DNA of 26,400 nucleotides from AC-32 sp035455605 (GCA_035455605.1 DATIER010000012.1:1-26400); one strand, 5' to 3'. Positions 1-7,089 are shown, counted from the stretch's first letter. The notes: generated by a model from the sequence alone, not told the origin. Numbers and translations are program-made.

Positions 1-474
1 CGCGTTCCACACGGGAAAGGTGTTCTGGGTGTCGCCGATGTAGTTGAACAGGCGGCCCTCGTCCCAGTCGTAGGCGGTCCAGGCCCAGCCGCGGCCGGCC
101 ATCCCCGTCGCCTTCAGGTCGGCGCGCCACTCGGCGACCGAGCCGAAGTCCCGCGAGATCAGCTCGCGGACCAGGTCGTCCGGGTCGCCGCCCCCGCCGC
201 CGAGATGCTCGAAGTAGATCTCGTGGTTCTTGATCCCGCCGAGCGCGAAGCTGAGCTCGACCTTCAGTGCCCGCACCTCGGAGTAGACCTGGTTCGCGGA
301 TCCGAGCTCGATCCCGCCCAGGCGCTCCATGATCTCGTTGCGCTTGTTGACGTAGCCCTCGTAGAGCTTGTAGTGCGCCTCGACCGACTCGCGCGAGATG
401 CCGTCCAGCTCCAGCAGCGCGGGCTTGAGCGGACGCGGGGTGATCGCTTCCCGGTTGAACGCGAGCGTGGCCAA
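1..474 (-). CDS. Fe/Mn superoxide dismutase-like protein, 3' end outside window
   Basis: Partial gene: 158 codons from a TTG start, running off the left edge in frame. The start is chosen because a purine-rich Shine-Dalgarno (GAGAGAGGAG) lies just upstream. The protein resembles the N-terminal helical hairpin and the start of the alpha/beta domain of Fe/Mn SODs: an EAHYKLYEGYVNKRNE helix (His34), a GGIKNHEIYFEHL helix (His84, His90), then the GMAGRGWAWTAYD segment. Known SODs carry an H-x3-H-H-x2-YV pattern in the first helix. Here the second pair of His is absent and spacing to YV is one residue shorter, so this is a divergent SOD-fold subfamily. The DxWEH segment with the last two metal ligands would lie beyond the edge and cannot be checked. 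Divergent from the canonical sodA, 95 nt apart. Family sure, activity uncertain. Confidence 0.8.
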   Translation of the reverse strand, partial: MATLAFNREAITPRPLKPALLELDGISRESVEAHYKLYEGYVNKRNEIMERLGGIELGSANQVYSEVRALKVELSFALGGIKNHEIYFEHLGGGGGDPDDLVRELISRDFGSVAEWRADLKATGMAGRGWAWTAYDWDEGRLFNYIGDTQNTFPVWNA

Positions 475-569
475 GCGTGCTCCTCTCTCTCCGAAGGGTC
501 GGCTGAGCATAACCAGCCACCGTCGGGGCAGACCCGTTAGCCTCACGGCAGCGAAGAAAGGAGCGCGAC
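475..569. promoter_or_regulatory. Divergent promoter region between two SOD genes
   Basis: This 95-nt spacer serves both SOD homologues. On the minus strand TATGCT (511-506) is a plausible -10 box for the left gene. On the plus strand TAGCCT (538-543) is a plausible -10 for sodA. Both would give short leaders that carry the visible Shine-Dalgarno sequences. No convincing TTGACA-like -35 is visible. Promoter assignment is inference. Confidence 0.35.
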
Positions 570-1187
570 ATGCCCTTCGAGGTTCCCCCGCTTCCCTACG
601 ACTACGGGGCGCTCGAGCCGCACATCGACGAGCAGACGATGCGCGTCCACCACGACAAGCACCACCAGGCCTACGTCGACAACGCCAACGCCGCGCTCGC
701 GGGGACGGAGCTCGCCGACATGTCGGTCGAGCAGGTGCTGACGAACCTCGAGGTCCTCCCGGAGGACAAGCAGACGGCCGTACGGAACAACGCCGGCGGG
801 CACGCGAACCACTCCCTCTTCTGGGAAATCATGGGCCCCGGCGGCGGCGGCGAGCCGTCAGGCGCGCTCGCGGCCGCGATCGGCGAGCTGTGGGGCAGCT
901 TCGGCGACTTCAAGGCGGCCGTGAACGACAACGGCGTCAAGCGCTTCGGCTCTGGCTGGACGTGGCTCGTCCACGACGGGACGAACCTCGCGCTCTACTC
1001 GACGCCGAACCAGGACTCGCCGATCCTGAACGATGACATCCCGATCCTCGGCATCGACGTCTGGGAGCACTCCTACTACCTCAAGTACCAGAACCGTCGA
1101 CCGGACTACCTCGAGGCGTGGTGGAACGTCGTCAACTGGGACGCCGTCTCCGCCAACTACGAGCGGGCGCTGGCGGAGGCGGGCTAG
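570..1187 (+). CDS. sodA: Superoxide dismutase (Mn/Fe)
   Basis: Cytosolic enzyme converting superoxide to oxygen and hydrogen peroxide. 205 aa, the usual length. All family landmarks are present: VHHDKHHQAYV with metal ligand His27, AGGHANHSLFW with ligand His81, and GIDVWEHSYYLKYQNRR with ligands Asp163 and His167. The STPNQDSP segment carries Gln148, the second-sphere Gln position seen in Mn-type enzymes, and Gly77 is in the matching helix, so manganese is more likely than iron (family inference). ATG start with AAAGGAG about 6 nt upstream. Its TAG stop overlaps the opposite-strand stop of the next gene in a shared CTAG. It lies divergent to a non-canonical SOD homologue. Confidence 0.96.
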   Translation: MPFEVPPLPYDYGALEPHIDEQTMRVHHDKHHQAYVDNANAALAGTELADMSVEQVLTNLEVLPEDKQTAVRNNAGGHANHSLFWEIMGPGGGGEPSGALAAAIGELWGSFGDFKAAVNDNGVKRFGSGWTWLVHDGTNLALYSTPNQDSPILNDDIPILGIDVWEHSYYLKYQNRRPDYLEAWWNVVNWDAVSANYERALAEAG

Positions 1188-1828
1188 GCGCGCAGCGACG
1201 CGCTCGTCGCGGCGACGTAGCACGGCGCGGCCTGCGCCGTGGAGATCGCCAACCGGACCCGCGTCCCGCGGGTGAGCTTCGCCGTGAACGTCACCGAGCT
1301 GACGACCGTCGACTTCGCCGGGCCGGGCGTGCTCGTGGCGAGCAGGACCCGCTTCACCTGCCGCCAGCGCTTGCGCAGCTTCACGTAGCGCTGGAAGAGC
1401 ACGGCCTTCCCGGTCAGCGCCTGGCCGGCCGTCACCTTCGCCGTCCAGGTCGTGCCGCTCTTCGTCAGCGCGAGCACCGGTCGCACCGTGACCGCGACCG
1501 CCGGGCTCTTCACGTTCTTGTACGTCGCCTGGTAGCTCGTGGCGCCGGTGGGCGTGACGGCCGCCGAGTAGGCGCCGGTCGAGGTCGTCTTCGCGCTCGT
1601 CACCTTCGCGGCGCGCGAGGTGCCGCAGACGGTGCCGTCGACGGCGACGGTCTGGTTCGGCTTGCCGCCGGTGAGCTGGCCGCTCAGCGTCACCGGCTTG
1701 CCGTACGCGACGACGGTCGCGCTCGACGCGAGGGTCAGCGTCGGCGCGGCGGCGCCGGCCGCGGTCGCGAGCGCGGCGCCGAGGACGAGGGCGATGGCGA
1801 TGGCGATGGCGATGGCGAGAGTCTTCAT
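1184..1828 (-). CDS. Secreted protein with Ig-like/bacterial surface repeat fold, unknown function
   Basis: 214 aa from ATG. A signal peptide is evident: MKT, then alternating Ala-Ile, then LVLGAALATAAGAAA. The mature part is Thr/Ser/Ala/Val-rich and looks beta-sandwich-like, with GKPVTLSGQLTGG and GAYSAAVTPTGATSYQATY segments resembling Ig-like repeats of secreted actinobacterial proteins. A second half (about residues 118-200) repeats the style with KRWRQVKRVLL. Two Cys (C.VCGTS and APCYV) could form a disulfide. The frame stays open well upstream, but the ATG is the only start giving a signal peptide at the N-terminus; no strong Shine-Dalgarno is visible. I do not recognise a specific family. 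Convergent with sodA, stops overlapping. Confidence 0.65.
   Translation of the reverse strand: MKTLAIAIAIAIALVLGAALATAAGAAAPTLTLASSATVVAYGKPVTLSGQLTGGKPNQTVAVDGTVCGTSRAAKVTSAKTTSTGAYSAAVTPTGATSYQATYKNVKSPAVAVTVRPVLALTKSGTTWTAKVTAGQALTGKAVLFQRYVKLRKRWRQVKRVLLATSTPGPAKSTVVSSVTFTAKLTRGTRVRLAISTAQAAPCYVAATSASLRA
1791..1818. repeat. Hexanucleotide tandem repeat (GCGATG)n in signal-peptide codons
   Basis: Four perfect GCGATG units (1791-1814) plus a partial fifth. On the coding (minus) strand they encode the alternating Ala-Ile hydrophobic core of the signal peptide. Unit length is a multiple of three, so copy changes would lengthen or shorten the signal core without shifting frame. Confidence 0.85.
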
Positions 1829-1870
1829 GCCGAGGAAGTCGCCGCAAACGGGAAGAACTTGCGCCTTGCC

Positions 1871-1876
1871 TAGACT
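1871..1876 (+). promoter_or_regulatory. Putative -10 box of a leaderless transcript (SDR gene)
   Basis: TAGACT followed by 6 nt and then the GTG start. No Shine-Dalgarno is visible, so transcription probably begins at or near the start codon. The same arrangement recurs upstream of several genes in the window. Confidence 0.45.
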
Positions 1877-1882
1877 CGTCGC

Positions 1883-2542
1883 GTGAAGGCGCTCGTGACC
1901 GGAGGCCGGGGCAGGCTCGGCGAGGCGATCGTGCAACGCCTCTCGCGCGACGGCTGGTCGGTCTTCGCGGCGGGCCGCGCCGACGGCGACGTCTCGCGCC
2001 CGGAGGAGGCGCGCCTCCTGGTCGAGCGCGCGGCGCACGAGCTCGGCGGGCTCGACCTGCTCGTCAACTGCGCCGGCGAGGGCTTCGCGCCGAAGCCGTT
2101 CGACGAGCTGACGGAGGCCGACTGGGACGCCGCGTTCGGCGCGACCGCGAAGGGCAGCTTCTTCGTCACGCAGGCCGCCGCGCCGCATCTGCGCGCGAGC
2201 GGCGGCTGCGTCGTGATGATCGAGGACGTCGCCGGCTACCAGCCGTGGCCCGCCTTCGCCGCCCATTCCGCGGCCAAGGCGGCGCAGGCGATGCTCACCC
2301 GCGTCCTCGCCCGCGCCCTCGCACCGGAGGTGCGCGTCTGCGGCGTCGCGCCCGGCCCGGTCGCGATCGAGCGCGGCCAGGAGGAGCGCCGCGCGGCCGA
2401 GACGCTGCTCGGGCGCGTGGGCTCGCCCGACGACGTCGCCGCCGCGGTCGCCTACCTCGCCGGCGCCGGCTTCGTCACCGGGACGACGCTGTTCGTCGAC
2501 GGCGGGCGGGCGCTGAAATCCGGCGCCCCGTCCGGCCCGTAG
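1883..2542 (+). CDS. SDR-fold protein (short-chain dehydrogenase/reductase), catalytic Tyr replaced by His
   Basis: 219 aa, GTG start set by the leaderless -10 box. Classical SDR architecture: N-terminal nucleotide-binding TGGRGRLG (residues 6-13), NCAG (62-65), and a C-terminal PGPV plus VTGTTLFVDGG tail. The active site is unusual. The YxxxK motif reads HSAAK, with His128 in place of Tyr and Lys132 kept. The usual catalytic Ser of the ISS strand is replaced in VMIEDVAG. The cofactor site therefore looks intact, while standard Ser-Tyr-Lys chemistry is not supported. It could be a non-catalytic or altered-chemistry member; substrate unknown. The sigma factor gene starts 9 nt downstream. Confidence 0.85.
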   Translation: MKALVTGGRGRLGEAIVQRLSRDGWSVFAAGRADGDVSRPEEARLLVERAAHELGGLDLLVNCAGEGFAPKPFDELTEADWDAAFGATAKGSFFVTQAAAPHLRASGGCVVMIEDVAGYQPWPAFAAHSAAKAAQAMLTRVLARALAPEVRVCGVAPGPVAIERGQEERRAAETLLGRVGSPDDVAAAVAYLAGAGFVTGTTLFVDGGRALKSGAPSGP

Positions 2543-2545
2543 AGA
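2540..2545 (+). promoter_or_regulatory. Putative -10 box overlapping the SDR stop codon
   Basis: TAGAGA, whose first three bases are the SDR stop codon, lies 6 nt before ATG 2552. This matches the leaderless arrangement seen elsewhere in the window and is used to choose the sigma factor start. Confidence 0.3.
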
Positions 2546-2551
2546 CAGGTG

Positions 2552-3160
2552 ATGGAGATTGCGCTCGACTCACCCAGCTTGCCGCGCCGTGCCGAACGAG
2601 CCACGATGCCCCCCGTGGCCACGAACGAGCTCAGCGACGGCGAGTTGATCGTCCGCTCGGCCGACGGCGACCGTGGCGCCTTCGAGGTGCTCTACCGCCG
2701 CTACGCCCGGCCGGTTTTCGGGCTCGCCCTGCGCCGCCTCGGCGATCGTGGCCGCGCCGAGGACGCGGTGCAGGAGACGTTCGCCTCGATCTGGCGCGCC
2801 GCGCGGAGCTACAAGCCCGAGCGCGGCCCCGGCGCGCCGTGGCTCTACGCAGTCGCCCGGAACGCGATCACCGATCGCGGCCGCGCCCGCACCGAGACGC
2901 CGACCGAGGTTCCCGAGGAGCCGTCGCCGGACGCCGGGCCCGCCGAGCGCGCCGAGGCCGGCTGGACGGCCTGGCGCGTCCACCGCGCGCTCGAGGAGCT
3001 GAACGTCAACGAGCGCAGCGTGATCGAGCTCGCGTACTGGAGCGAGCTCTCCCAGTCCGAGATCGCGGAGTTCCTCGGGATTCCGCTCGGCACCGTCAAG
3101 ACCCGCACGCGCGCGGCGCTCGCCCGGCTGGCGACGCTGCTCGAGGAGGAGCTGAGATGA
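2552..3160 (+). CDS. ECF-type sigma-70 factor
   Basis: About 202 aa. Directs RNA polymerase to a specific promoter set. Sigma region 2 is clear: GDRGAFEVLYRRYARPVFGLALRR-type helix followed by RAEDAVQETFASIW (the conserved DAVQETF of region 2.4) and APWLYAVARNAITDRGR. After an acidic linker, region 4 reads ALEELNVNERSVIELAYW, then the helix-turn-helix LSQSEIAEFLGIPLGTVKTR. Start is uncertain: GTG 2549, ATG 2552 and ATG 2606 are all in frame. I prefer 2552 because of the -10-like TAGAGA; 2606 would give a more typical short N-terminus. Its stop overlaps the next ATG (ATGA), the usual arrangement for a sigma/anti-sigma pair. Confidence 0.9.
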   Translation: MEIALDSPSLPRRAERATMPPVATNELSDGELIVRSADGDRGAFEVLYRRYARPVFGLALRRLGDRGRAEDAVQETFASIWRAARSYKPERGPGAPWLYAVARNAITDRGRARTETPTEVPEEPSPDAGPAERAEAGWTAWRVHRALEELNVNERSVIELAYWSELSQSEIAEFLGIPLGTVKTRTRAALARLATLLEEELR

Positions 3161-3771
3161 CCCGCGAGCCCAACTTCGACGAGCTCGTCGGCGCGGAGGA
3201 CCTGACCCCCGAGGAGGCCGCGCGCCTGGAGCGCGTCCACGACCTGCTCGTGGCCGCAGGCCCGCCGCCGGAGCTTCCGCCGCGTCTTGCCGACCCGACG
3301 CCCGCGCCTCGCGAGGACAGCCCGGTCGCCTTCCTGCCCCGGCGCCGGGCCGGGCTGGCCCTCGCGCTCGCAGCCGCCCTCGCGCTCGTGACCTTCGTCG
3401 GCGGCTTCATCGCCGGCCAGCACCGCGGCAAGCAGTTCGCGACGCGTTACACCGTTCCGATGCGGGGCACCGCCTTCGCCTCGAACGCGTCCGCCGTGAT
3501 CAAGATCGGGAGCGACGACTCGAACGGCAACTGGCCGCTGAAGGTCGTCGTCCACGGGCTCAAGCAGCTGCCGAAGGGTCAGTTCTACGAGATGTACCTG
3601 ACCCGTCACGGCAAGGCCGTGGCGACCTGCGGCACCTTCCGGCTTACGAGCGGGGACAGCGTCCAGCTGAACGCGCCGTACAACCTCCGCAACTACAGCG
3701 GCTGGATCGTCACGCGCGAGGGCCAGGGCATGAAGACCCACCCGGTCGTGCTCCGGACCAGCCGGATCTAG
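3157..3771 (+). CDS. Membrane anti-sigma factor, RskA-like C-terminal domain
   Basis: 204 aa, translationally coupled to the sigma gene by ATGA. Predicted to hold the sigma factor at the membrane until an extracytoplasmic signal releases it (inference from position and architecture). Order: acidic cytoplasmic N-terminus (about 1-60) with FDELVGAEDLTPEEAARLERVHDLL, one membrane segment (about 66-85, AGLALALAAALALVTFVGGF), then an outside domain with FYEMYLTRHGKAVATCGTF and a VQLNAPYNL strand, resembling RskA-type anti-sigma-K domains. The HxxxCxxC zinc motif of ZAS anti-sigma factors is absent, so it would bind its sigma factor without zinc. Longer upstream reading frames in this phase lie inside other genes and are not real. 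Confidence 0.85.
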   Translation: MTREPNFDELVGAEDLTPEEAARLERVHDLLVAAGPPPELPPRLADPTPAPREDSPVAFLPRRRAGLALALAAALALVTFVGGFIAGQHRGKQFATRYTVPMRGTAFASNASAVIKIGSDDSNGNWPLKVVVHGLKQLPKGQFYEMYLTRHGKAVATCGTFRLTSGDSVQLNAPYNLRNYSGWIVTREGQGMKTHPVVLRTSRI

Positions 3772-3780
3772 GTCTCCTTA

Positions 3781-3822
3781 CCAGGGCGCCGTGCGGTCGT
3801 TCTAGGGCGCCGTGCGGTCGTT
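3781..3822. repeat. 21-bp tandem duplication at the thyX 3' end
   Basis: Two 21-bp units (3781-3801 and 3802-3822) differ at one base. Read on the minus strand, each encodes NDRTAP followed by TAG in the first unit (the thyX stop) and TGG in the second, after which TAA follows in frame. The downstream unit looks like a former C-terminus now left untranslated, or the duplication created a new stop. Confidence 0.85.
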
Positions 3823-4509
3823 CGCGACGAACGCCGCGTACGTGATCGGCATGCGCTCCTCGAGGAACTGCTCGCACGCCTCCGCGTAGCGGCGGATCTC
3901 GCGCTGCGCCGTCTCGGAGTTGCGCAGCGAGAGGAAGTTCATCAGCGAGCGCGCGTTGACGGTCCAGTAGAACTCGGTGTAGGCGCCGACCGGCAGCACG
4001 CAGCGCGCGAGCTCGCGGGCCACGCCGAGCTCGACCAGCTGCTCGTACGCGAGGTAGGCCGTCTCGTAGACCGCCTGCAGCTTGTCGCGGGTCGTCTCGG
4101 CGATCTCGTCCGGGACCGGCTCGAACGAGTAGGCGCCGGGCTTGCCGACCTGCGTGCGCACGTCCTCGGGCTCGGGGACGTAGAAGTCGTCGGTCGCGCG
4201 CGCGTAGCGGAGGCTGAACTCGTTGAACGACCCGACGCGGTGCCGGAACCATTCGCGCGCCACGAAGATCGGGCAGCGGACGTGGAACCGGAACGCGTTG
4301 TGCTCGAACGGCGTCCCGTGCCGCTCGCGCATCAGGAAGCGGATCAGGCCGGCGTCGGAGTCGTCCAGCTCCTGCTTGTGCCGCGCGAAGCTGACCCGCG
4401 CGCCGTTCACGACGGAGAGGTCGTCGGCCATCGCGTCGTCGAGCCGGACGAAGCCGTGGTCGAGGACGGGGATCGTGTTCTCGGGTATCACTTCGGCCGT
4501 GACCGCCAC
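3802..4509 (-). CDS. thyX: Flavin-dependent thymidylate synthase ThyX
   Basis: Makes dTMP from dUMP using methylene-tetrahydrofolate and FAD/NADPH. The signature motif RHRxxSxNExSxRY is present as RHRVGSFNEFSLRY (residues 89-102 from the chosen start). Other family elements are the PFEHNAFRFHVRCPIFVAREW helix and the C-terminal ELARCVLPVGAYTEFYWTVNARSLMNFLSLR. 235 aa from GTG 4509, chosen because TAGACT lies 7 nt upstream in a leaderless layout; an ATG 33 nt further upstream would add 11 residues. No TS of the ThyA type is seen here. Its start overlaps the proposed start of the divergent DUF72 gene. The 3' end carries a 21-bp tandem duplication. Confidence 0.96.
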   Translation of the reverse strand: MAVTAEVIPENTIPVLDHGFVRLDDAMADDLSVVNGARVSFARHKQELDDSDAGLIRFLMRERHGTPFEHNAFRFHVRCPIFVAREWFRHRVGSFNEFSLRYARATDDFYVPEPEDVRTQVGKPGAYSFEPVPDEIAETTRDKLQAVYETAYLAYEQLVELGVARELARCVLPVGAYTEFYWTVNARSLMNFLSLRNSETAQREIRRYAEACEQFLEERMPITYAAFVANDRTAP

Positions 4510-5161
4510 GCGGGCGAGTCTAACGGGGGCATATGTCGGCACCTCCGGCTGGTCCTACCCGACCTGGCGGCCCGGGTTCTACCCCGCCGAGACGAAGCCG
4601 GGAGACTTCCTCCGCTACTACTCGCAGTGCTTCTCGACCGTCGAGCTGAACACGACAGGGTACCGCCTGCCCCGCGAGGAGCTGTTCGAGCGTTGGGCGG
4701 AGCAGACACCGCCGGGCTTCCGCTTCGCCCCGAAGCTGAACGCGCACCTGCGGTCCGACCTCGGCACGTTCTCCGAGCGCGTTGGTCTGCTCGGCGAGCG
4801 GCTCGGGCCGATCCGGGTGCTCGTCTCCTCCGCGCGCGACGAAGGCCTGCTGGCGCTCGTGCTCGGGTCGTTCGACCCGGCGCTCGAGCTGGCGCTCGAC
4901 TTCCGCCACAACTCGTGGGACGGGATCGAAGCCGAGCTCCCGCCCAACGCCGTGCGTGTGGGCGCGGTCGAGGCCGCGGCGCCGTTCCGCTTCCTCCGGT
5001 TCCGCGAGCCGCCGTACTCGGCCGAGCACCTGAACGCGTGGGCCGCGCGCCTGCGGCCGCTGCTCGAGGACGGCGTTCGCCTCCACTGCTACTTCAAGCA
5101 CGAGGACGAGCCGACGGCGCCGGCCTACGCGCACCAGCTCCTCGCCGCCCTGGGAGGGTGA
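4499..5161 (+). CDS. DUF72 (YecE-like) TIM-barrel protein
   Basis: About 220 aa. The N-terminal AYVGTSGWSYPTWRPGFYP is diagnostic of DUF72, as are the LRYYSQCFSTVELNTTGYRLP segment, PPGFRFAPKLNAHLRSD, and ALDFRHNSW. C-terminal RLHCYFKHEDEPTAPAYAHQL also matches. The biochemical function of this family is not established. The start is a problem: the motif begins almost at the gene's edge, and the only nearby in-frame start is GTG 4499, which overlaps the thyX start on the other strand by 11 bp. An ATG at 4533 is out of frame. Divergent from thyX with a shared, overlapping promoter region (AGTCTAAC). Confidence 0.88.
   Translation: MTATRASLTGAYVGTSGWSYPTWRPGFYPAETKPGDFLRYYSQCFSTVELNTTGYRLPREELFERWAEQTPPGFRFAPKLNAHLRSDLGTFSERVGLLGERLGPIRVLVSSARDEGLLALVLGSFDPALELALDFRHNSWDGIEAELPPNAVRVGAVEAAAPFRFLRFREPPYSAEHLNAWAARLRPLLEDGVRLHCYFKHEDEPTAPAYAHQLLAALGG
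4517..4522 (-). promoter_or_regulatory. Putative -10 box of leaderless thyX transcript
   Basis: On the minus strand TAGACT is followed by 7 nt and GTG 4509. It is identical to the hexamer before the SDR gene, and no Shine-Dalgarno is visible. The plus-strand reading (TCTAAC) might serve the DUF72 gene. Confidence 0.45.
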
Positions 5162-5183
5162 TCGCAATCCGCGTGAATCGCCC

Positions 5184-5189
5184 TACAGT
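5184..5189 (+). promoter_or_regulatory. Putative -10 box before the nucleotidyltransferase gene
   Basis: TACAGT followed by 9 nt and GTG 5199, with no Shine-Dalgarno. Fits the recurrent leaderless layout. Confidence 0.4.
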
Positions 5190-5198
5190 AGGCGTGTC

Positions 5199-5921
5199 GT
5201 GAAGGTCGTGATCTTCTGCGGCGGACGGGGCATGCGGCTCGACAGCTTCTCCGAGCGCCTCCCGAAACCGATGGCCTCCATCGGCGGCCGCCCGCTGCTC
5301 TGGCACATCATGAGCTACTACGCCCACTTCGGGCACCACCGGTTCCTGCTCCTCCTCGGCTACCGCGGCGACGGCATCCGCGAGTACTTCGCCGAGCCGG
5401 AGTTCGAGCGCATCGGCTGGGAGATCGAGTTCCTCGACACCGGCCTCGACGCGAGCATCGGCGAGCGCTTCGCGGCCGCACGCGACGCGATCGACGAGGA
5501 CGTCTTCCTGGCCTCCTACGGCGACACGCTCACCGACGCCGACCTGCCGACGCTGATTCGGAAGCGCGAGGAGAGCGGCAAGCTCGGGAGCCTTCTCGCC
5601 GTGCCGCCGAACTACACCTTCAACGTCGTCGCGAGCGACGGGGACGATGTCGTCACCGGCTTCCACGACGTCGCCGACTCGCCGCTCTGGATCAACGGCG
5701 GCTTCTTCGTCTTCGACCGCCGTGTCTTCGACTACGTCCGCGAGGGCGACGACATGCCGGAGATCCTCGGGCGCCTGATCGACGACCGGGAGCTGCTCGC
5801 GATCAAGTACGACGGCTTCTGGTCGCCGATGGACACGCTAAAGGACCGCGAGCGGCTCGAAGCGCTCGTGCGCGGCGGCCAGGGCGTCTGGCAGGTCTGG
5901 GCGCCCGCCGACGCGCGCTGA
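5199..5921 (+). CDS. Sugar-phosphate nucleotidyltransferase, RfbF (glucose-1-phosphate cytidylyltransferase)-like
   Basis: 240 aa, GTG start. Transfers a nucleotide to a hexose-1-phosphate; the closest match I recognise is the RfbF family that makes CDP-glucose. N-terminal nucleotide-binding motif GGRGMRL, with Met where Thr is usual in GGxGTRL. PKPM follows, with the substrate-proximal Lys. Then ASIGGRPLLWHIMSYYAHFG, LLGYRGDGIREYF, ASYGDTLTD (metal-binding Asp), and the RfbF-like C-terminus with INGGFFVFDRRVFDY, DRELLAIKYDGFWSPMDTLKDRERLE. Slightly shorter than typical RfbF. No CDP-glucose dehydratase or other deoxysugar genes lie nearby, so sugar specificity is uncertain. Convergent with the following gene. 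Confidence 0.85.
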   Translation: MKVVIFCGGRGMRLDSFSERLPKPMASIGGRPLLWHIMSYYAHFGHHRFLLLLGYRGDGIREYFAEPEFERIGWEIEFLDTGLDASIGERFAAARDAIDEDVFLASYGDTLTDADLPTLIRKREESGKLGSLLAVPPNYTFNVVASDGDDVVTGFHDVADSPLWINGGFFVFDRRVFDYVREGDDMPEILGRLIDDRELLAIKYDGFWSPMDTLKDRERLEALVRGGQGVWQVWAPADAR

Positions 5922-5932
5922 CACCTCGAAGG

Positions 5933-5946
5933 CGGCGCGAGCGCCG
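5933..5946. terminator. Weak GC stem-loop between convergent genes
   Basis: CGGCGC, a 2-nt GA loop, and GCGCCG between two convergent stop codons. There is no T-tract on either side, so this is at best a weak bidirectional termination element. Confidence 0.2.
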
Positions 5947-5955
5947 AGCCGTGTT

Positions 5956-7089
5956 CTACGCCGGCAAGCTCGCGCTCCGAGCGCCGTCGAGCTCGACGAT
6001 CTGCTCGACCGCGAAGCGGATCTCGTCGTCGCTGGTGAAGAAGTGCGGGCCGAGGCGCAGCCCGACGTCCGGCCGCCAGTCGCAGATCACCCCGCGGGCG
6101 AGGAGCTCGCGGCCGACGCGCTCGTGGTGTGGCGGCTTGACGACGACCGTGCCGCCGCGGCGGGCCGGGTCGCGCGGGCTGCCGACCGGGAAGCCGGCCT
6201 CGTCGAGCAGCTCGACCAGCAGCGTCGTCAGCTCGACCGACCGCTCGCGGATCCGCTCGACGCCGACCTCCTCGATCACGTCGTAGCCGGCGGTCGCCGC
6301 GTACAGCGCCGGCACGTTCGGCGTCCCCGTCAGGAAGCGCCACGGGCCCTCGGCGTAGTCCTGCTCCGGCTCGAACGCGAACGGCCGCGCGTGCGCCTGC
6401 CAGCCGGTGATCCTCGGCTCGAGCGTCGCCGCCAGCTCGGGCCGTACGTAGAGCCACGCCGCGCCCGGCCCGCCGCAGAGCCACTTGACCGAGCCCCCGA
6501 CGGCGAAGTCGACGTCCAGCGCGGTCACGTCCAGCGGGACGGTGCCGGCGGACTGGTAGGCGTCGAGCACGACGAGCGCGCCGTGCTCGCGCGCGGCCGC
6601 GACGATCGCCTCGACGTCCTGGATCCGTCCCGTCTTGAAGAGGACGTGCGTGACCGGCACGAGCAGCGTGCGCTCGTCGATCGCCTCGGCCACGCCCTCG
6701 TCGTCGGCGGCGACCACGATGTCGTCGCACTGCGCCTGGTAGAGGTAGCGCACCGACGGGAAGTTCCCCTCCTCGTACACGATCCTCCGCCGCGGGCCGG
6801 CGAAATCGAAGCACGAGAGCACGGCCGCCTCGGCGAGCGTCACGTTCTGGTGCATCGAGACCGAGCCCGGCGGAGCGCCGATCAGCCGCGCGATCTGGTC
6901 GCCCACCGTGACCGGCAGCTCCCACCAGCCCTCCTCCCACGCGCGCACGCCGCGGGTGTTCCAAGCGCGGGCGTACTCGAGCAGCCGCTCCTCCGCCGCC
7001 GCGGGCATCGCTCCCAGCGAGTGGTTGATCAGGTACGTCGTCTCCGCGAGGATCGGGAACCGCTCGCGGTAGTCGAGGAGGCCGGCCAC
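5956..7089 (-). CDS. Class V aminotransferase-fold PLP enzyme, kynureninase-like
   Basis: 377 aa from GTG 7089, a start set by TATACT located 8 nt upstream; an in-frame ATG would add 7 residues inside the promoter. PLP-dependent fold type I. The INHSLGAMP N-terminus resembles the SLG(L)MP of kynureninases. VVLDAYQSAGTVPLDV holds the PLP-pyridine Asp (about Asp176), and GGSVKWLCGGPGAAWLYV holds the Schiff-base Lys (about Lys202), very like the KWLCGGPG of kynureninase. GTPNVPALYAATAGYDVI and GVICDWRPDVGLRLGPHFF match the C-terminal part. No other tryptophan or NAD genes are adjacent, so kynurenine as substrate is only one possibility; a desulfurase-like or other beta-eliminating role is also possible. 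Confidence 0.85.
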   Translation of the reverse strand: MAGLLDYRERFPILAETTYLINHSLGAMPAAAEERLLEYARAWNTRGVRAWEEGWWELPVTVGDQIARLIGAPPGSVSMHQNVTLAEAAVLSCFDFAGPRRRIVYEEGNFPSVRYLYQAQCDDIVVAADDEGVAEAIDERTLLVPVTHVLFKTGRIQDVEAIVAAAREHGALVVLDAYQSAGTVPLDVTALDVDFAVGGSVKWLCGGPGAAWLYVRPELAATLEPRITGWQAHARPFAFEPEQDYAEGPWRFLTGTPNVPALYAATAGYDVIEEVGVERIRERSVELTTLLVELLDEAGFPVGSPRDPARRGGTVVVKPPHHERVGRELLARGVICDWRPDVGLRLGPHFFTSDDEIRFAVEQIVELDGARSASLPA

